From contig NZ_FNHX01000010.1 in the NCBI RefSeq assembly GCF_900103405.1, positions 62,001 to 126,000 on the forward strand: a DNA stretch of 64,000 nt. The letters run 5' to 3'. The position numbers and the translations under genes were made by a program. The DNA comes from Polaromonas sp. JS666. Its GTDB lineage: Bacteria > Pseudomonadota > Gammaproteobacteria > Burkholderiales > Burkholderiaceae_C. Shown one piece after another: positions 52,148 through 61,021 of this stretch (position 1 is its first letter; each line of letters starts with the position of its first letter). Below the pieces are notes generated by a model. It saw only the letters and a program-made list of their open reading frames with translations. It ran no database searches and was not told where the DNA came from.

Positions 52148-53500
52148 CTAGGCCATTCGTGCTTCAGTCAGGGATTCGTCGAGCGCCTGGATGACGAGGC
52201 CGGCCTGGTCCGCCGACAGCACCAGGGGAGGGCGGATCTTGAGCACGTTGTGCCCCATCGCGCAGGCGCTGATCAGCACGCCCTTGTCGCGCATCCGGTT
52301 GACCACCTGGCTCGTCAGGCTGCGGTCCGGCGCGCGCGATGCCCGGTCGGAGACGAGTTCGACCCCGACAAACAGGCCCGCCCCGCGCACGTCACCGATG
52401 GCTTCGTGGCGGGCTGCCAGGGCGGCGATGCCGTCGTGAAGAATCTTCCCCACCTTGGCGGCGTGCTCCACCAGCCCGTCTCGCTCTATCGTGTCCAACA
52501 CCGCCAGCGCCGCCGCACAGGAGACGGTGTTGCCCGCGAAAGTGTTGAAGTAGCGCGAATGCTTGCCGAATTCCGCCAGGACGTCGGCGGTCGCCAGCAG
52601 TCCCGCGATCGGCTGGCCGTTGCCCATCGGTTTGCCCATGGTGACGATGTCGGGCTGCAGGCCATGGCGCTGGAAACCCCAAAGATGTTCGCCGGTCCGG
52701 CCGAAGCCGGGTTGCACTTCGTCGGCAATGAAGAGGCCGCCCGCCCGCTTGATCGCGCCGACCGCGCCCTTCAGGAAGCCCGCCGGCCCGGGAAGGATGC
52801 CGTCGCTGGTGAACAGCGAATCGACAATCAGCGCGGCCGGCTTGATGCCATGGCGCCGCAGGTCGGCGATGGCCGCCTCGACGTCGCGGGTGAAGCGTTC
52901 GGACAGGTCGGCGCCCCCGGCGTGGTACAGGCGCGGCGCCGGCACCAGGCGCACATGCGCGCCGAGATCGACGCTCACGCCCAGCGAGGGCGAGAACTTC
53001 GACACGGCGTCGGTGATGCCGTGGTACGCGGTGTCGGTCACGATCATGCCGGTGCCGCCGGTGTGCACCTTGGCGATGCGATAGGCGAGGTCGTTGGCCT
53101 CGCTGCCGGTGCAGGTCAGCATCAGGTGGGCCAGGTCGGTCCCGGGCACGCTCGCAAGCAGGCGTTCGGCCAGTTCGAGGATCGTGTCGTGCAGGTAGCG
53201 CGTGTTGGTCGCCAGCGTCTGCACCTGCCGGCAGATCGCCTCGGTCACCGCCGGGTGGCAATGCCCGAGCGAGGTCACGTTGTTGTAGGCGTCGAGGTAG
53301 CGGCGCCCCTCGGGGTCGATCAGCCAGGCGCCTTCGCCCTTGACGATGTGCAGCGGCCGTTCATACATCAGGCGGTAGGCCGGGCCGAGCAGGGCGTCGC
53401 GTCGCGCGATCATCTGCGCGGTGGCCGGGCCCACGTCGGCGCGGCCGGGGACATAGGCATTGACCATGTTGAGGTCTATTGTGCTTTTCATGCTTTTCAT
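52148..53500 (-). CDS. Class III PLP enzyme, aminotransferase or phospho-lyase type (ETNPPL/PHYKPL-like context)
   Basis: 450 residues from the ATG at 53500, preceded by AGGAG. Class III blocks: LIDPEGRRYLDAYNNVTSLG, LTCTGSEANDLAYRIAKVHT, DEVQPGFGRTG and the PLP lysine region IVTMGKPMGNGQPIAGLL. The sequence style (NNVTSLGH, MGKPMGNG) is that of the group containing ethanolamine-phosphate and 5-phosphohydroxylysine phospho-lyases. Its start overlaps the upstream APH-type kinase gene by 4 bases, the pairing known for hydroxylysine kinase with phospho-lyase. A phospho-lyase role is therefore a reasoned guess; plain aminotransferase is the alternative. Confidence 0.9.
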   Translation of the reverse strand: MKSMKSTIDLNMVNAYVPGRADVGPATAQMIARRDALLGPAYRLMYERPLHIVKGEGAWLIDPEGRRYLDAYNNVTSLGHCHPAVTEAICRQVQTLATNTRYLHDTILELAERLLASVPGTDLAHLMLTCTGSEANDLAYRIAKVHTGGTGMIVTDTAYHGITDAVSKFSPSLGVSVDLGAHVRLVPAPRLYHAGGADLSERFTRDVEAAIADLRRHGIKPAALIVDSLFTSDGILPGPAGFLKGAVGAIKRAGGLFIADEVQPGFGRTGEHLWGFQRHGLQPDIVTMGKPMGNGQPIAGLLATADVLAEFGKHSRYFNTFAGNTVSCAAALAVLDTIERDGLVEHAAKVGKILHDGIAALAARHEAIGDVRGAGLFVGVELVSDRASRAPDRSLTSQVVNRMRDKGVLISACAMGHNVLKIRPPLVLSADQAGLVIQALDESLTEARMA

Positions 53501-54543
53501 GGAGTGGCTCCTGTGGGTAGGTGTACGCCGGCCAGCAGCCGGTCGCGTGCGGTGTCGCGGGAAAGATCGGCCATCTGGGACAGGCCTTCCCACGCCGCGG
53601 GGTTGTGTCGCATGATGTAGGCGCGGTTCTCGGGGTAGCGCGCGGCGCGCCACTCCGAAATCAACGCCGTGATGAGGTGGCGTGTGGCCAGGAGATCGGC
53701 GACGACCTCTTGTTCGGCGCCGGTCAGCGGCAATACCGCGTGATAGGCAGCCACGAACTGGGCTGGCCCCTCGAAAGGGTCGGGGCAGCCGGCCATGTGG
53801 AAGGCGGCGGCAGTCGCCACCTCGCCGACCAGCGGCGCATGCACCATGTCGCCGAAGTCGATGATGCCCACGATGCGCGCCGGGTCGTCGGGGGCGACCA
53901 GCACGTTATAGAGGTGGTAGTCGTTGTGGATCACCTGGGACCGCAGCGATGGCAGGCGCGGCAGCACGTGCGTCGTGAAGCGCGTCATGAAGGCCTGGGC
54001 CAGCGCGCGGCGCTTGCCGTCCACGAGGCTGCCCAGCTGTTCGGTCAGCCGATGCGCCGTGGCGACGTTCCACAGCAGGTCATGCGCCGCGCCCGGATGC
54101 GCAAAGCCGTTCAGCGCGCGGTTCAGGCCGGCGAGCCCGGCGCCCATGGCGCGCCGCTGCGCGGCGGTGCGTTCAGTCTCGCGGATCTGGATGCCGTCCA
54201 GGTAGCTCAGCATGCGCACGCGTGTCTGAACACCCTCGGTGAGCTTGATGGTGTCATGCGTGTGTCCTTGCAGTGTCCGCACGACGCGGGGCACCGGCTG
54301 CTCGGGCGCGGCGCGGGCAATGTGGTCGAGCGCCGCGATCTGGAAGTCGACCACCGCGGGCGGCTCGGAGGGGTTGCTGATCTTGAAGACGTAGCGGCGG
54401 CCGTCCGACGCCTCCACCAGGCAGTTCTGGTCGCGCTCGCCCGCCAGCGGCTGGGCGCGGCCCTCGATGCCGTAGAGGTGGCGGACCAGCGCCTCCACCG
54501 CCGCGGGGGCGAGGTCGGGCGCGGTGGTGCTCAACTGGGTCAT
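53497..54543 (-). CDS. APH-family small-molecule kinase (hydroxylysine/homoserine kinase-like)
   Basis: 348 residues. The aminoglycoside-phosphotransferase fold is clear: the ATP-lysine region GRRYVFKISNPSEPPAVVDF, the catalytic HNDYHLYNVLV and the metal-binding GIIDFGDMVHAPLVGEVA. Sequences of this type include hydroxylysine kinase (AGPHD1) and are often fused or adjacent to class III PLP enzymes. It likely phosphorylates a hydroxyl group on an amine or amino acid, making the substrate for the next gene. It overlaps genes on both sides by 4 bases. Confidence 0.9.
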   Translation of the reverse strand: MTQLSTTAPDLAPAAVEALVRHLYGIEGRAQPLAGERDQNCLVEASDGRRYVFKISNPSEPPAVVDFQIAALDHIARAAPEQPVPRVVRTLQGHTHDTIKLTEGVQTRVRMLSYLDGIQIRETERTAAQRRAMGAGLAGLNRALNGFAHPGAAHDLLWNVATAHRLTEQLGSLVDGKRRALAQAFMTRFTTHVLPRLPSLRSQVIHNDYHLYNVLVAPDDPARIVGIIDFGDMVHAPLVGEVATAAAFHMAGCPDPFEGPAQFVAAYHAVLPLTGAEQEVVADLLATRHLITALISEWRAARYPENRAYIMRHNPAAWEGLSQMADLSRDTARDRLLAGVHLPTGATP

Positions 54544-55205
54544 AGGCCGAGCAGACCGGGAAGCTGGCGGACGTCGGTCAGCCTGCTGACGCCGAAGTTT
54601 TCAGATGTCGGCTCGTGGCCGCGATCAATAAAGGCCTTGGCCATGAAGCCCAGGTCTGACGCTGTCATCAGGTCGTAGCGAAAGCTCGACGAGACATGCA
54701 TCATCTGGTCGGGCGCGCAGCCGAGCTGGTCGAACATGTATTCAAAGGTCTGGAAGCGCGGCTTGTAGGCGCGCGCTTCCTCGGCGGTGTAGACCGCATG
54801 GAACTTCGCCTTGAGGTGGGCAACGCTGGCCGGGATCAGGTCGACCATCGAATTCGACAGGATCACCAGGGGAACGTGCGGCGCGATCGCCTCCAGCACC
54901 TCGACAACATTGGGATGCGGTTGCCAGCTCGGAATCGCGTCGTACAGCGCCACGGCGTCCGACGCTTGGTAGTCGACGCCGTGCGCCTTGCATGCCCGTT
55001 GGATCGAGTTCTCCACCACGTTGAAGAAGGGCTTCCACTCGCCCAGGACTTCGTCGAGGCGATAGGCCCGAAAGCTGTCCAGGAAGGCAGGCATCCGGCC
55101 GGCCGGCACGCGGTCCTTGAACAGGCGCTTGGCGGTGGGGCCCATCTCGAAGTTGATGAGCGTGCCGTAACAGTCGAAGCTGATGAATTTGGGTTTGAAT
55201 GTCAT
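54540..55205 (-). CDS. Type II haloacid dehalogenase-like HAD hydrolase, copy 2
   Basis: 221 residues from the ATG at 55205. Motifs match copy 1: FDCYGTL, LVILSNSM, AYKPRFQTFEYMFDQLGC and SSFRYDLMTASDLG. About half the residues are identical to the HAD at 46395 by eye. Its stop overlaps the kinase start by 4 bases. It may remove phosphate from the kinase or phospho-lyase chemistry or detoxify a side product; neither can be shown here. Confidence 0.9.
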   Translation of the reverse strand: MTFKPKFISFDCYGTLINFEMGPTAKRLFKDRVPAGRMPAFLDSFRAYRLDEVLGEWKPFFNVVENSIQRACKAHGVDYQASDAVALYDAIPSWQPHPNVVEVLEAIAPHVPLVILSNSMVDLIPASVAHLKAKFHAVYTAEEARAYKPRFQTFEYMFDQLGCAPDQMMHVSSSFRYDLMTASDLGFMAKAFIDRGHEPTSENFGVSRLTDVRQLPGLLGL

Positions 55206-55364
55206 AGAAGATCCACGCTGTTGAGGTGGATACAAGTCTATGAATTCGCCGCCTTTTGAAATGCCGCATTCACAGGCGGCGCAAGTGGAATCCGTTTCAA
55301 TCCGGGCGCTTGCCAGAACTTTGCATGGCCCTGGTTGTCAGCCGCCGCGTCGGCGGCGCGCCCC

Positions 55365-56750
55365 TTAGAAATCAGCCACTTTGCCCCAGGCCGACGCGTT
55401 GAACCGGGCCGGGTCGAAAGGCTTGGGATCGAAGATCGGTGTGGCCCCGGACACGATGTCGGCGATCAGGTGGCCCGCGCCGGGGCCTATGCCGAAACCG
55501 TGCCCCGAAAAACCCGCGGCCAGGATCAGCCCGGGCACTTGCGGTAGTTCGCCGATACCGGGCACGCCATCGGGCGTGCTGTCGATATAGCCGGCCCAGG
55601 TGTTGGCGATGCGGGCTTCGCGCAGCGCGGGCAAGAGCTTGATGGCACGGCGGTGGGTTTCGCGCACGCCGGCAGGGTCGGGCGTGGGATTGAGGATGCG
55701 CGCCCGCTCCATGGGCGTGGGCGCGTCCAGCTTCCAGCGTGCGCGGGTTTCGTGGCCCCAGCGCATGCCTTCCAGGCCGCCGGGAAATACATTGCGCCAG
55801 CGCTTGGCGAACATGGGGATGAACTGCGGCGCGAAGCGCAGCAGCTGCGGTGTGGGGTCGGCGCGCCCGCGGCCGCTGATGGCCAGCACGTAATGGCCGT
55901 CGGGGCGCCGGGTGACGGCGACGTTGGGGCCGGCCAGCGCGGCCGGCAGTTGCTGCGCCAGCGGAGCCACACGCACGATGGACTGGCGTATCGTGGCCAG
56001 CGGAAACCGCACGTCAAGCTGGTTGCAGAAGGACGATGCCCACGCACCGCCCGCGAGAACGGCGGCGCGGGTCTTGATGGTCCCGGCTTCGGTGACGACG
56101 CCGCTGAGGCGGCCGCCCTCCATCTCGATGCCGCGCGCGGCGCAGTTCTGGTGGACCGTGCCGCCCAGCTTGATGAGCGCGGCCGCAACAGCCGGCGCTG
56201 CCTTGGCCGGGTCGGCCGTGCCGTCGCTGGGCGAGAACACGCCGCCCTTCCACGCGCGGCCGGTGGCTCGCCCGCGTTCGGAGGCTTCGCTGCCGCTGAG
56301 CATGTGGGTGGTCACGCCGGCGGTGATCGCGAATTCGCGCCACTTGGCCCAGCCCGCAATCTGGGCCTCGTCATCGCTGAGGTAGAGCAGGCCGCAGCGC
56401 TTGAACCCCGTGTCTTCGCCGCTGTCGGCGGCAAACTGGTCCCAGAGCTCCAGGCTGCGGGTGGCCATGGGCAGCTCGCGCGCGTCGCGGTTCTGCTGGC
56501 GGCACCAGCCCCAGTTGCGGCTCGATTGCTCGGCGCCTATGCGGCCTTTTTCGATCAGGGCGACCGAAAGCCCGCGTTTGGCCAGGTAGTAGGCGGTAAA
56601 CACACCGATGATGCCGCCGCCTATCACGACGACGTCGGCGCTGGCCGGTGGGGTGGGCGAAGTCTCCAGGAGGCGCAGCGGTTGCGGCAGGGTAGGTGGC
56701 ATTGTGGTTGCGGCGCCCTGGGCGCGGTGCATGGTCAGCGGCGGGTTCAT
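55365..56750 (-). CDS. DadA-like FAD-dependent amine or amino-acid oxidoreductase, copy 2
   Basis: 461 residues if started at 56750; ATGs at 56732 and 56702 are also possible and none has a strong ribosome site. The FAD motif is [20 protein letters not shown], then [20 protein letters not shown], and the end has [20 protein letters not shown] and [17 protein letters not shown]. It belongs to the DAO superfamily of glycine, sarcosine or D-amino acid oxidases and is only distantly like copy 1. It is divergent from the ornithine-cyclodeaminase-like gene and separated from the HAD gene by 159 bases. Confidence 0.9.
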   Translation of the reverse strand: MNPPLTMHRAQGAATTMPPTLPQPLRLLETSPTPPASADVVVIGGGIIGVFTAYYLAKRGLSVALIEKGRIGAEQSSRNWGWCRQQNRDARELPMATRSLELWDQFAADSGEDTGFKRCGLLYLSDDEAQIAGWAKWREFAITAGVTTHMLSGSEASERGRATGRAWKGGVFSPSDGTADPAKAAPAVAAALIKLGGTVHQNCAARGIEMEGGRLSGVVTEAGTIKTRAAVLAGGAWASSFCNQLDVRFPLATIRQSIVRVAPLAQQLPAALAGPNVAVTRRPDGHYVLAISGRGRADPTPQLLRFAPQFIPMFAKRWRNVFPGGLEGMRWGHETRARWKLDAPTPMERARILNPTPDPAGVRETHRRAIKLLPALREARIANTWAGYIDSTPDGVPGIGELPQVPGLILAAGFSGHGFGIGPGAGHLIADIVSGATPIFDPKPFDPARFNASAWGKVADF

Positions 56751-57022
56751 GCTGCCATGGTAGGTGCTGGCGGGCAACCGGTGCTGCCGGATTGCGGCCT
56801 TCTTGCAACGAACAATGCTGTTCTCGGTGGATGGGAAGGAGATTCTGCTCCAGGGCCGCCGCGCCATGCTGCAGCCCGGCAAAGCCCGGCTGGCCCGGCC
56901 GGCTGCCTGTGCCGCGCGGCGCCCTGAATACCGGGGTTTCTGTGCGGCGGCCGTGTGAAAACAGGATTTTGTGCAAGCCCTTCGTGTTGTACTTGTCCAC
57001 ACAGGAATGGAGAAACATCACC
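56751..57022. other. Divergent intergenic region
   Basis: 272 bases between two divergent genes. It must hold promoters for the FAD oxidoreductase (leftward) and the ornithine-cyclodeaminase-like gene (rightward). A GC-rich stretch at 56870-56935 and an A/T-richer stretch at 56958-57000 are visible, but I see no clear -35/-10 pair or operator. GGAG at 57009-57012 probably serves the GTG start at 57023. Confidence 0.35.
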
Positions 57023-58015
57023 GTGAAAACACTGCTGCTCAAGAAAGAGGAAGTCCGCGGATTGATCCGCATGAAGGAAGTCATAGGCACGGTGGAAGAG
57101 GCCTACAAGGCCTTCAACAGCGGCCAGGTGATACAACCCCCCTACATCGGCATCGACCTGCCATCCCATCGCGGGGAGATTGACTTCAAGCTGGGCTACA
57201 ACCAGGGCAACGAAATGATCTCCATGAAGGCGTCCTCGGGCGGGTTTACCGGCAACCCGGAACAGTACGGGGTGCCCAACGGCATGGGGACCGTGCTGCT
57301 GTTCGACGGCATGAGCGGCGCCCTGGTCTGCGTGATGGACGGCAGCCTGCTCACAGGCCTCAGGACCGGCGCGTGCGGCGCCGTCTCGGTCAAGGCGCTC
57401 GCAAGAAAGAACGCGAGCAGGATCACCTCGATAGGCACCGGCAACCAGGCCAGGATGCAGATACGGGCCATCAGGGAGGTGATGAAGATCGAAGAAATCC
57501 ATGCCTGGGATCACCATCCCGAGACGCTGGCCAGGTACAAGGCGGACATGGAGAGCGAGTTCGGCATTCCCGTGCTCACGGCCAACTCCAAGAAGGAGGC
57601 CGTAGAAAACGCCGACATCCTGATCACCACTACCCGCGGGAAAGGCTCGCTGGTGGAGGCCCCGTGGATCAAGCCCGGCACGCACATCGTCGCGATCGGT
57701 GCGGATGCGCCAGGCAAGCAGGAACTGGATCCGCAGATTTTCCGGGGCGCGAAAGTCGTCGTCGACTCCATCGCGCAATGCGTCGAAAAAGGCGAAACAC
57801 AGCATCCCATCAACGCGAAGATCATGGCCCGGGGCGACATCCATGCGGAAATCGGCGAGATCCTGCTGGGCAGGAAGCCGGGGCGGAAGAACGACGAGGA
57901 AGTCACCATCTTCGACGCCACCGGCATGGCCATCCAGGACAACACGACGGCGGCGAAGATTTACCGCAACGCCATCGAGAACAAGGTCGGCGCCTTCTTC
58001 GATTTCCTCGAATAA
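57023..58015 (+). CDS. Ornithine cyclodeaminase/mu-crystallin-family protein (EutC-like candidate)
   Basis: 330 residues from a GTG at 57023; no in-frame ATG lies near enough upstream. Family features: [40 protein letters not shown], the NAD loop [20 protein letters not shown] and [15 protein letters not shown]. Members act as ornithine cyclodeaminase, imine reductases or ectoine-pathway EutC. It is lysine-rich compared with its neighbours, which may mark transfer from another lineage. It is convergent with a threonine-dehydratase-like gene, sharing a terminator; this pair of families occurs together as EutB/EutC in hydroxyectoine use. Confidence 0.9.
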   Translation: MKTLLLKKEEVRGLIRMKEVIGTVEEAYKAFNSGQVIQPPYIGIDLPSHRGEIDFKLGYNQGNEMISMKASSGGFTGNPEQYGVPNGMGTVLLFDGMSGALVCVMDGSLLTGLRTGACGAVSVKALARKNASRITSIGTGNQARMQIRAIREVMKIEEIHAWDHHPETLARYKADMESEFGIPVLTANSKKEAVENADILITTTRGKGSLVEAPWIKPGTHIVAIGADAPGKQELDPQIFRGAKVVVDSIAQCVEKGETQHPINAKIMARGDIHAEIGEILLGRKPGRKNDEEVTIFDATGMAIQDNTTAAKIYRNAIENKVGAFFDFLE

Positions 58016-58032
58016 GGTTTCACCGGAGCCAT

Positions 58033-58060
58033 AAAAAAAACCGCTCAGCGGCTTTTTTTT
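58033..58060. terminator. Bidirectional Rho-independent terminator
   Basis: An A8 tract, a GC stem CCGC-TCA-GCGG and a T8-9 tract lie between two convergent stops (58015 and 58116). The A and T tracts pair and extend the stem, so it works in both directions: for the cyclodeaminase-like gene rightward and the dehydratase-like gene leftward. Confidence 0.85.
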
Positions 58061-58061
58061 A

Positions 58062-58113
58062 TTGCTCCAAATGTTTGCTCCGGGTGCTTGCTCCGAGTGT
58101 TTGCTCGAACTGC
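58062..58113. repeat. Four tandem 13-base imperfect repeats
   Basis: The units at 58062, 58075, 58088 and 58101 all begin TTGCTC and fit TTGCTCCGAGTGT with a few changes, in exact 13-base register. They lie between the terminator and the stop codon of the dehydratase-like gene. They are not coding in a supported frame; slippage or a lost binding-site array could explain them. Confidence 0.65.
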
Positions 58114-58115
58114 GC

Positions 58116-59099
58116 TTATTCAGCGTCTTTGTAGATCTCGGCCAGGTCGGACAGGTTCCAGTTCCCGCCGCTCAAGACCGCGCAGACCTTCTCATCGGGC
58201 CTGACCTTGACAGCGCCGGCCAGCAAGGCCGCGATGCCGATGGAAGCAGCGGGCTCGGCGATCAGCTTGGCATCCCTGGCCAGCACACGCATGCCCGCGA
58301 TGATGTGCTCGTCTTCCACGAGGACGATTTCGTCCACGTACTTTTCGATGATGGGAAACGGGTTCTGGCCCGGAACGCTGATGCGCACCCCATCGGCGAT
58401 GGTGTTCTTTAGCGGAAGCGAGGTGCGTTGCTTGTTGATCCGGCTTTGGTAGTACTTGGGCGTCAAGGCGGGTTCCGCGCCTATGACACGCACCGACGGC
58501 TTGGTTTCCTTGATGGCGGTGGCGATTCCCGACAGCAGGCCGCCGCCGCCCAGGGGAACGATGACGGTGTCAACATCTTCCAGGTCCTCCAGGATCTCGC
58601 AGCCTATGGTTCCCTGGCCGGCCATGACCATCGGGTCCTCAAAGCCGTGAATCGCCGCGTACTGGTTCTCTTCGGCGATCTCGCACACCCTTTTCCAGCG
58701 GGCGGCCGTGTCGCCGTCGAAAAGAATGACCTCCGCTCCCAGGGCCTGGGTGTTCTCGATCTTGATCCTGGGTGTCGTCACCGGGACGACGATGGTCGCC
58801 TTGACGCCCAGCATCCTGGCGGCATAGGCGATGCCCTGGGCATGGTTGCCCGAAGAAGTCGCAATGAGGCCGTTGGCGATCGCCTCTCTTGGCAGCGACA
58901 GCGCCTTGTTCAGGGCGCCCCGAATCTTGAAGGCGCCCGTGATCTGCAGGGTTTCAGGCTTGAGATAAAGCTGGCAGCCAAGGGCCGGCTCGATCTTCTC
59001 TGCCCGCAACAACGGTGTATGCCGGATGTGCGGCTTCAGCCGTTCCCGGGCTTCCCGGATGTCCTGGAGGGTCGGGTAGTTGCGCATCTTGCTTTTCAC
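58116..59099 (-). CDS. Threonine/serine dehydratase-like PLP enzyme (EutB-like candidate)
   Basis: 327 residues from a GTG at 59099, or 323 from the ATG at 59087. Fold type II features: TGAFKIRGALNKA with the PLP lysine, SSGNHAQGIAYAARMLG, VPLGGGGLLSGIATAIKE and SGGNWNLSD. It lacks the C-terminal ACT regulatory domain of biosynthetic IlvA, so it is a catabolic-type dehydratase or a racemase. EutB of the hydroxyectoine route has this build. It lies 15 bases after an aldehyde dehydrogenase gene on the same strand and is probably co-transcribed with it. Confidence 0.9.
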   Translation of the reverse strand: MKSKMRNYPTLQDIREARERLKPHIRHTPLLRAEKIEPALGCQLYLKPETLQITGAFKIRGALNKALSLPREAIANGLIATSSGNHAQGIAYAARMLGVKATIVVPVTTPRIKIENTQALGAEVILFDGDTAARWKRVCEIAEENQYAAIHGFEDPMVMAGQGTIGCEILEDLEDVDTVIVPLGGGGLLSGIATAIKETKPSVRVIGAEPALTPKYYQSRINKQRTSLPLKNTIADGVRISVPGQNPFPIIEKYVDEIVLVEDEHIIAGMRVLARDAKLIAEPAASIGIAALLAGAVKVRPDEKVCAVLSGGNWNLSDLAEIYKDAE

Positions 59100-59114
59100 T
59101 TTCGAATATTGTTG

Positions 59115-60596
59115 TCAGCCGGGCTCGCCCTGCCAACCGAGGATGGACTTGGTCTCCAGGTACTCCTGCAGCCCCTCGACCCCATACTCGCGCCCATTGC
59201 CCGAGTGCTTGTAGCCGCCGAAGGGGGCATGCGGGTTCCAGGGCGGGTTGTTGATGTGCACCTGGCCGGAACGAATCCGCGCCGCGACCGCGCGCGCCGC
59301 GGCCAGCTCCCGGCCCTGCACGTGGGCGCCCAGGCCGTAGACGGTGTCGTTGGCGATCTCCACGGCTTCGTCCACGCTGTCGTAGGGAATGATGGCCAGC
59401 ACCGGCCCGAAGATCTCTTCCTGCGCGATGCGCATCTGCGGACCCACATTGGAAAAGATGGTGGGGCGCGCGTAGAAGCCGCGCTCCAGGCCCTGCGGCC
59501 GGCCGGGGCCGCCGCAAATGAGCCGCGCGCCCTCGGTGATGCCGGCATCTATCATTTCCTGCACGCGCTTGAACTGCGCGCGGTTGGCCACGGGGCCGTG
59601 CGTGGTCTGCGGCGAGCGCGGGTCGCCCACAACGAGTGCGGCTGCTGCTTCGCAGGCGATCCGCTCGACTTCCGCGAGGCGTTCGCGCGGCACGATCATG
59701 CGCGTCGGGGCGCTGCAGGACTGGCCCACGTTGCGAAAGCCCGCCGCCACGCCCGCCGGCACGGCGCGTGCGAGATCCGCATCGGGCAGGATGAGGTTGG
59801 GTGATTTGCCGCCCAGCTCCTGGGCCACGCGCTTGACCGTGGGCGCTGCAGCCTGCGCCACCAGGACACCGGCCCGGTTCGAGCCGGTGATTGAGATCAT
59901 GTCCACGTCGGGGTGTGCCGCCAGCGCGGCGCCGACTTCCGGTCCGCTGCCGTTCACCAGGTTGAACACACCCGGCGGGATGCCGGCGTCGCGCAGAACC
60001 TGGGTGAAGAGCAGGGCGCTCAGGGGCGACAGCTCGCTGGGCTTGAGCACGATGGTGCAGCCCGCCGCCAGCGCCGGGCCGACCTTGGCGGTGATCTGGT
60101 AGAGCGGCCAGTTCCAGGGGGTGATCAGGCCGCACACGCCGATGGCCTCGCGCATCAGGGCCATGCCCTCGCGGTGGATGACAAAAGGGTAGCTGCCCGC
60201 GTTGTCACGGGCCACGCGGATATGCTCTGCCGCCATGGGAACCTGCGCGCTGCGCGCCGTGCTGATCGCAGCGCCCATCTCCAGCGAGATCGCCTGGGCA
60301 AACAGCTCTGCCCGCTCAAGAATCAGGCTGTGCACGCGGCCAAGAAGCGCAGCCCGGCTTTGCGGCGAACTGACGGACCAGGTTTTGAAGGCGGATCGCG
60401 CCGCGATCACCGCCTCGTCCACATCCTGCGCATTGCCCAGGGCGATCTCCGCGATGGCGTCCTCCGTCGATGGGTCGATGACGCTGGTTCGGTCGTGCCC
60501 CATGGGCAGCACCCATTCACCGCCTATGTAAAGGCGATCCAGCAGGCCGCTGCTTGTGAGTTGTTCTACGAGGCGCGTTGCATCGCCATTTCCCAT
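59115..60596 (-). CDS. NAD(P)-dependent aldehyde dehydrogenase
   Basis: 493 residues from the ATG at 60596, which has GAGAGGG upstream; an ATG at 60626 adds 10 residues. ALDH features: LYIGGEWVLP, WNWPLYQITAKVGPALAAGC, KPSELSP, the general-base glutamate in QELGGKSPNLIL and the nucleophile in FRNVGQSCSAPTRM. The last block is FGGYKHSGNGREYGVEGL. It would oxidise an aldehyde released by the aminotransferases or oxidases nearby. It precedes the dehydratase-like gene by 15 bases. Confidence 0.93.
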   Translation of the reverse strand: MGNGDATRLVEQLTSSGLLDRLYIGGEWVLPMGHDRTSVIDPSTEDAIAEIALGNAQDVDEAVIAARSAFKTWSVSSPQSRAALLGRVHSLILERAELFAQAISLEMGAAISTARSAQVPMAAEHIRVARDNAGSYPFVIHREGMALMREAIGVCGLITPWNWPLYQITAKVGPALAAGCTIVLKPSELSPLSALLFTQVLRDAGIPPGVFNLVNGSGPEVGAALAAHPDVDMISITGSNRAGVLVAQAAAPTVKRVAQELGGKSPNLILPDADLARAVPAGVAAGFRNVGQSCSAPTRMIVPRERLAEVERIACEAAAALVVGDPRSPQTTHGPVANRAQFKRVQEMIDAGITEGARLICGGPGRPQGLERGFYARPTIFSNVGPQMRIAQEEIFGPVLAIIPYDSVDEAVEIANDTVYGLGAHVQGRELAAARAVAARIRSGQVHINNPPWNPHAPFGGYKHSGNGREYGVEGLQEYLETKSILGWQGEPG

Positions 60597-60626
60597 GATT
60601 GCCCTCTCAAAAAGAATCGAAGTCAT

Positions 60627-61021
60627 GGTACGCCCCTGCCCCGGAATTGATCTGCCGTTTAGGCGCGGGCATTCGGCATGAACCGTGCACAAGTGGCGCA
60701 CAACCGCAGCATCTGCGGCGGCTCTTCAATAGCATTCATTGGAAGGCGCCGGCGACGTCGCCCAGGCTTTGCACCACCCTTGCAGGAGGACGTTTTCATG
60801 CGCTTTTGTCCCAAGTCCATCGGCTCCGGCCGCCGCGGCGCACCGGCCTGCGGCACCCGCGAGTGCGGGCCGCAAGCCGCCAGGGGAGACGCCGCACACC
60901 ATGCCGCCGGCCATCCACAAAACCGCAGTTTTAACCACGCACCCCCGTACGATCAAGGCATATCCCCGGTCGCGCGGTGCTCCAATGCCTTTACCCCACC
61001 ACGAGAAACCAGGAGAACACC
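60627..61021. other. Divergent intergenic region with a weak small-ORF candidate
   Basis: 395 bases between the aldehyde dehydrogenase (leftward) and the second binding-protein gene (rightward). A strong Shine-Dalgarno-like AGGAGG (60784-60789) precedes an ATG at 60798 that opens a frame of 84 codons (MRFCPKSIGSGRRGAPACGT start) running 31 bases into the binding-protein gene. It has no family support and may be chance. CAGGAGA at 61012-61017 is the binding-protein ribosome site. No clear promoter was found. Confidence 0.35.

Noticed and set aside
58428..59804. A 458-codon plus-strand frame
   Set aside because: It overlaps two well-supported minus-strand enzymes and has no family signature or ribosome site.
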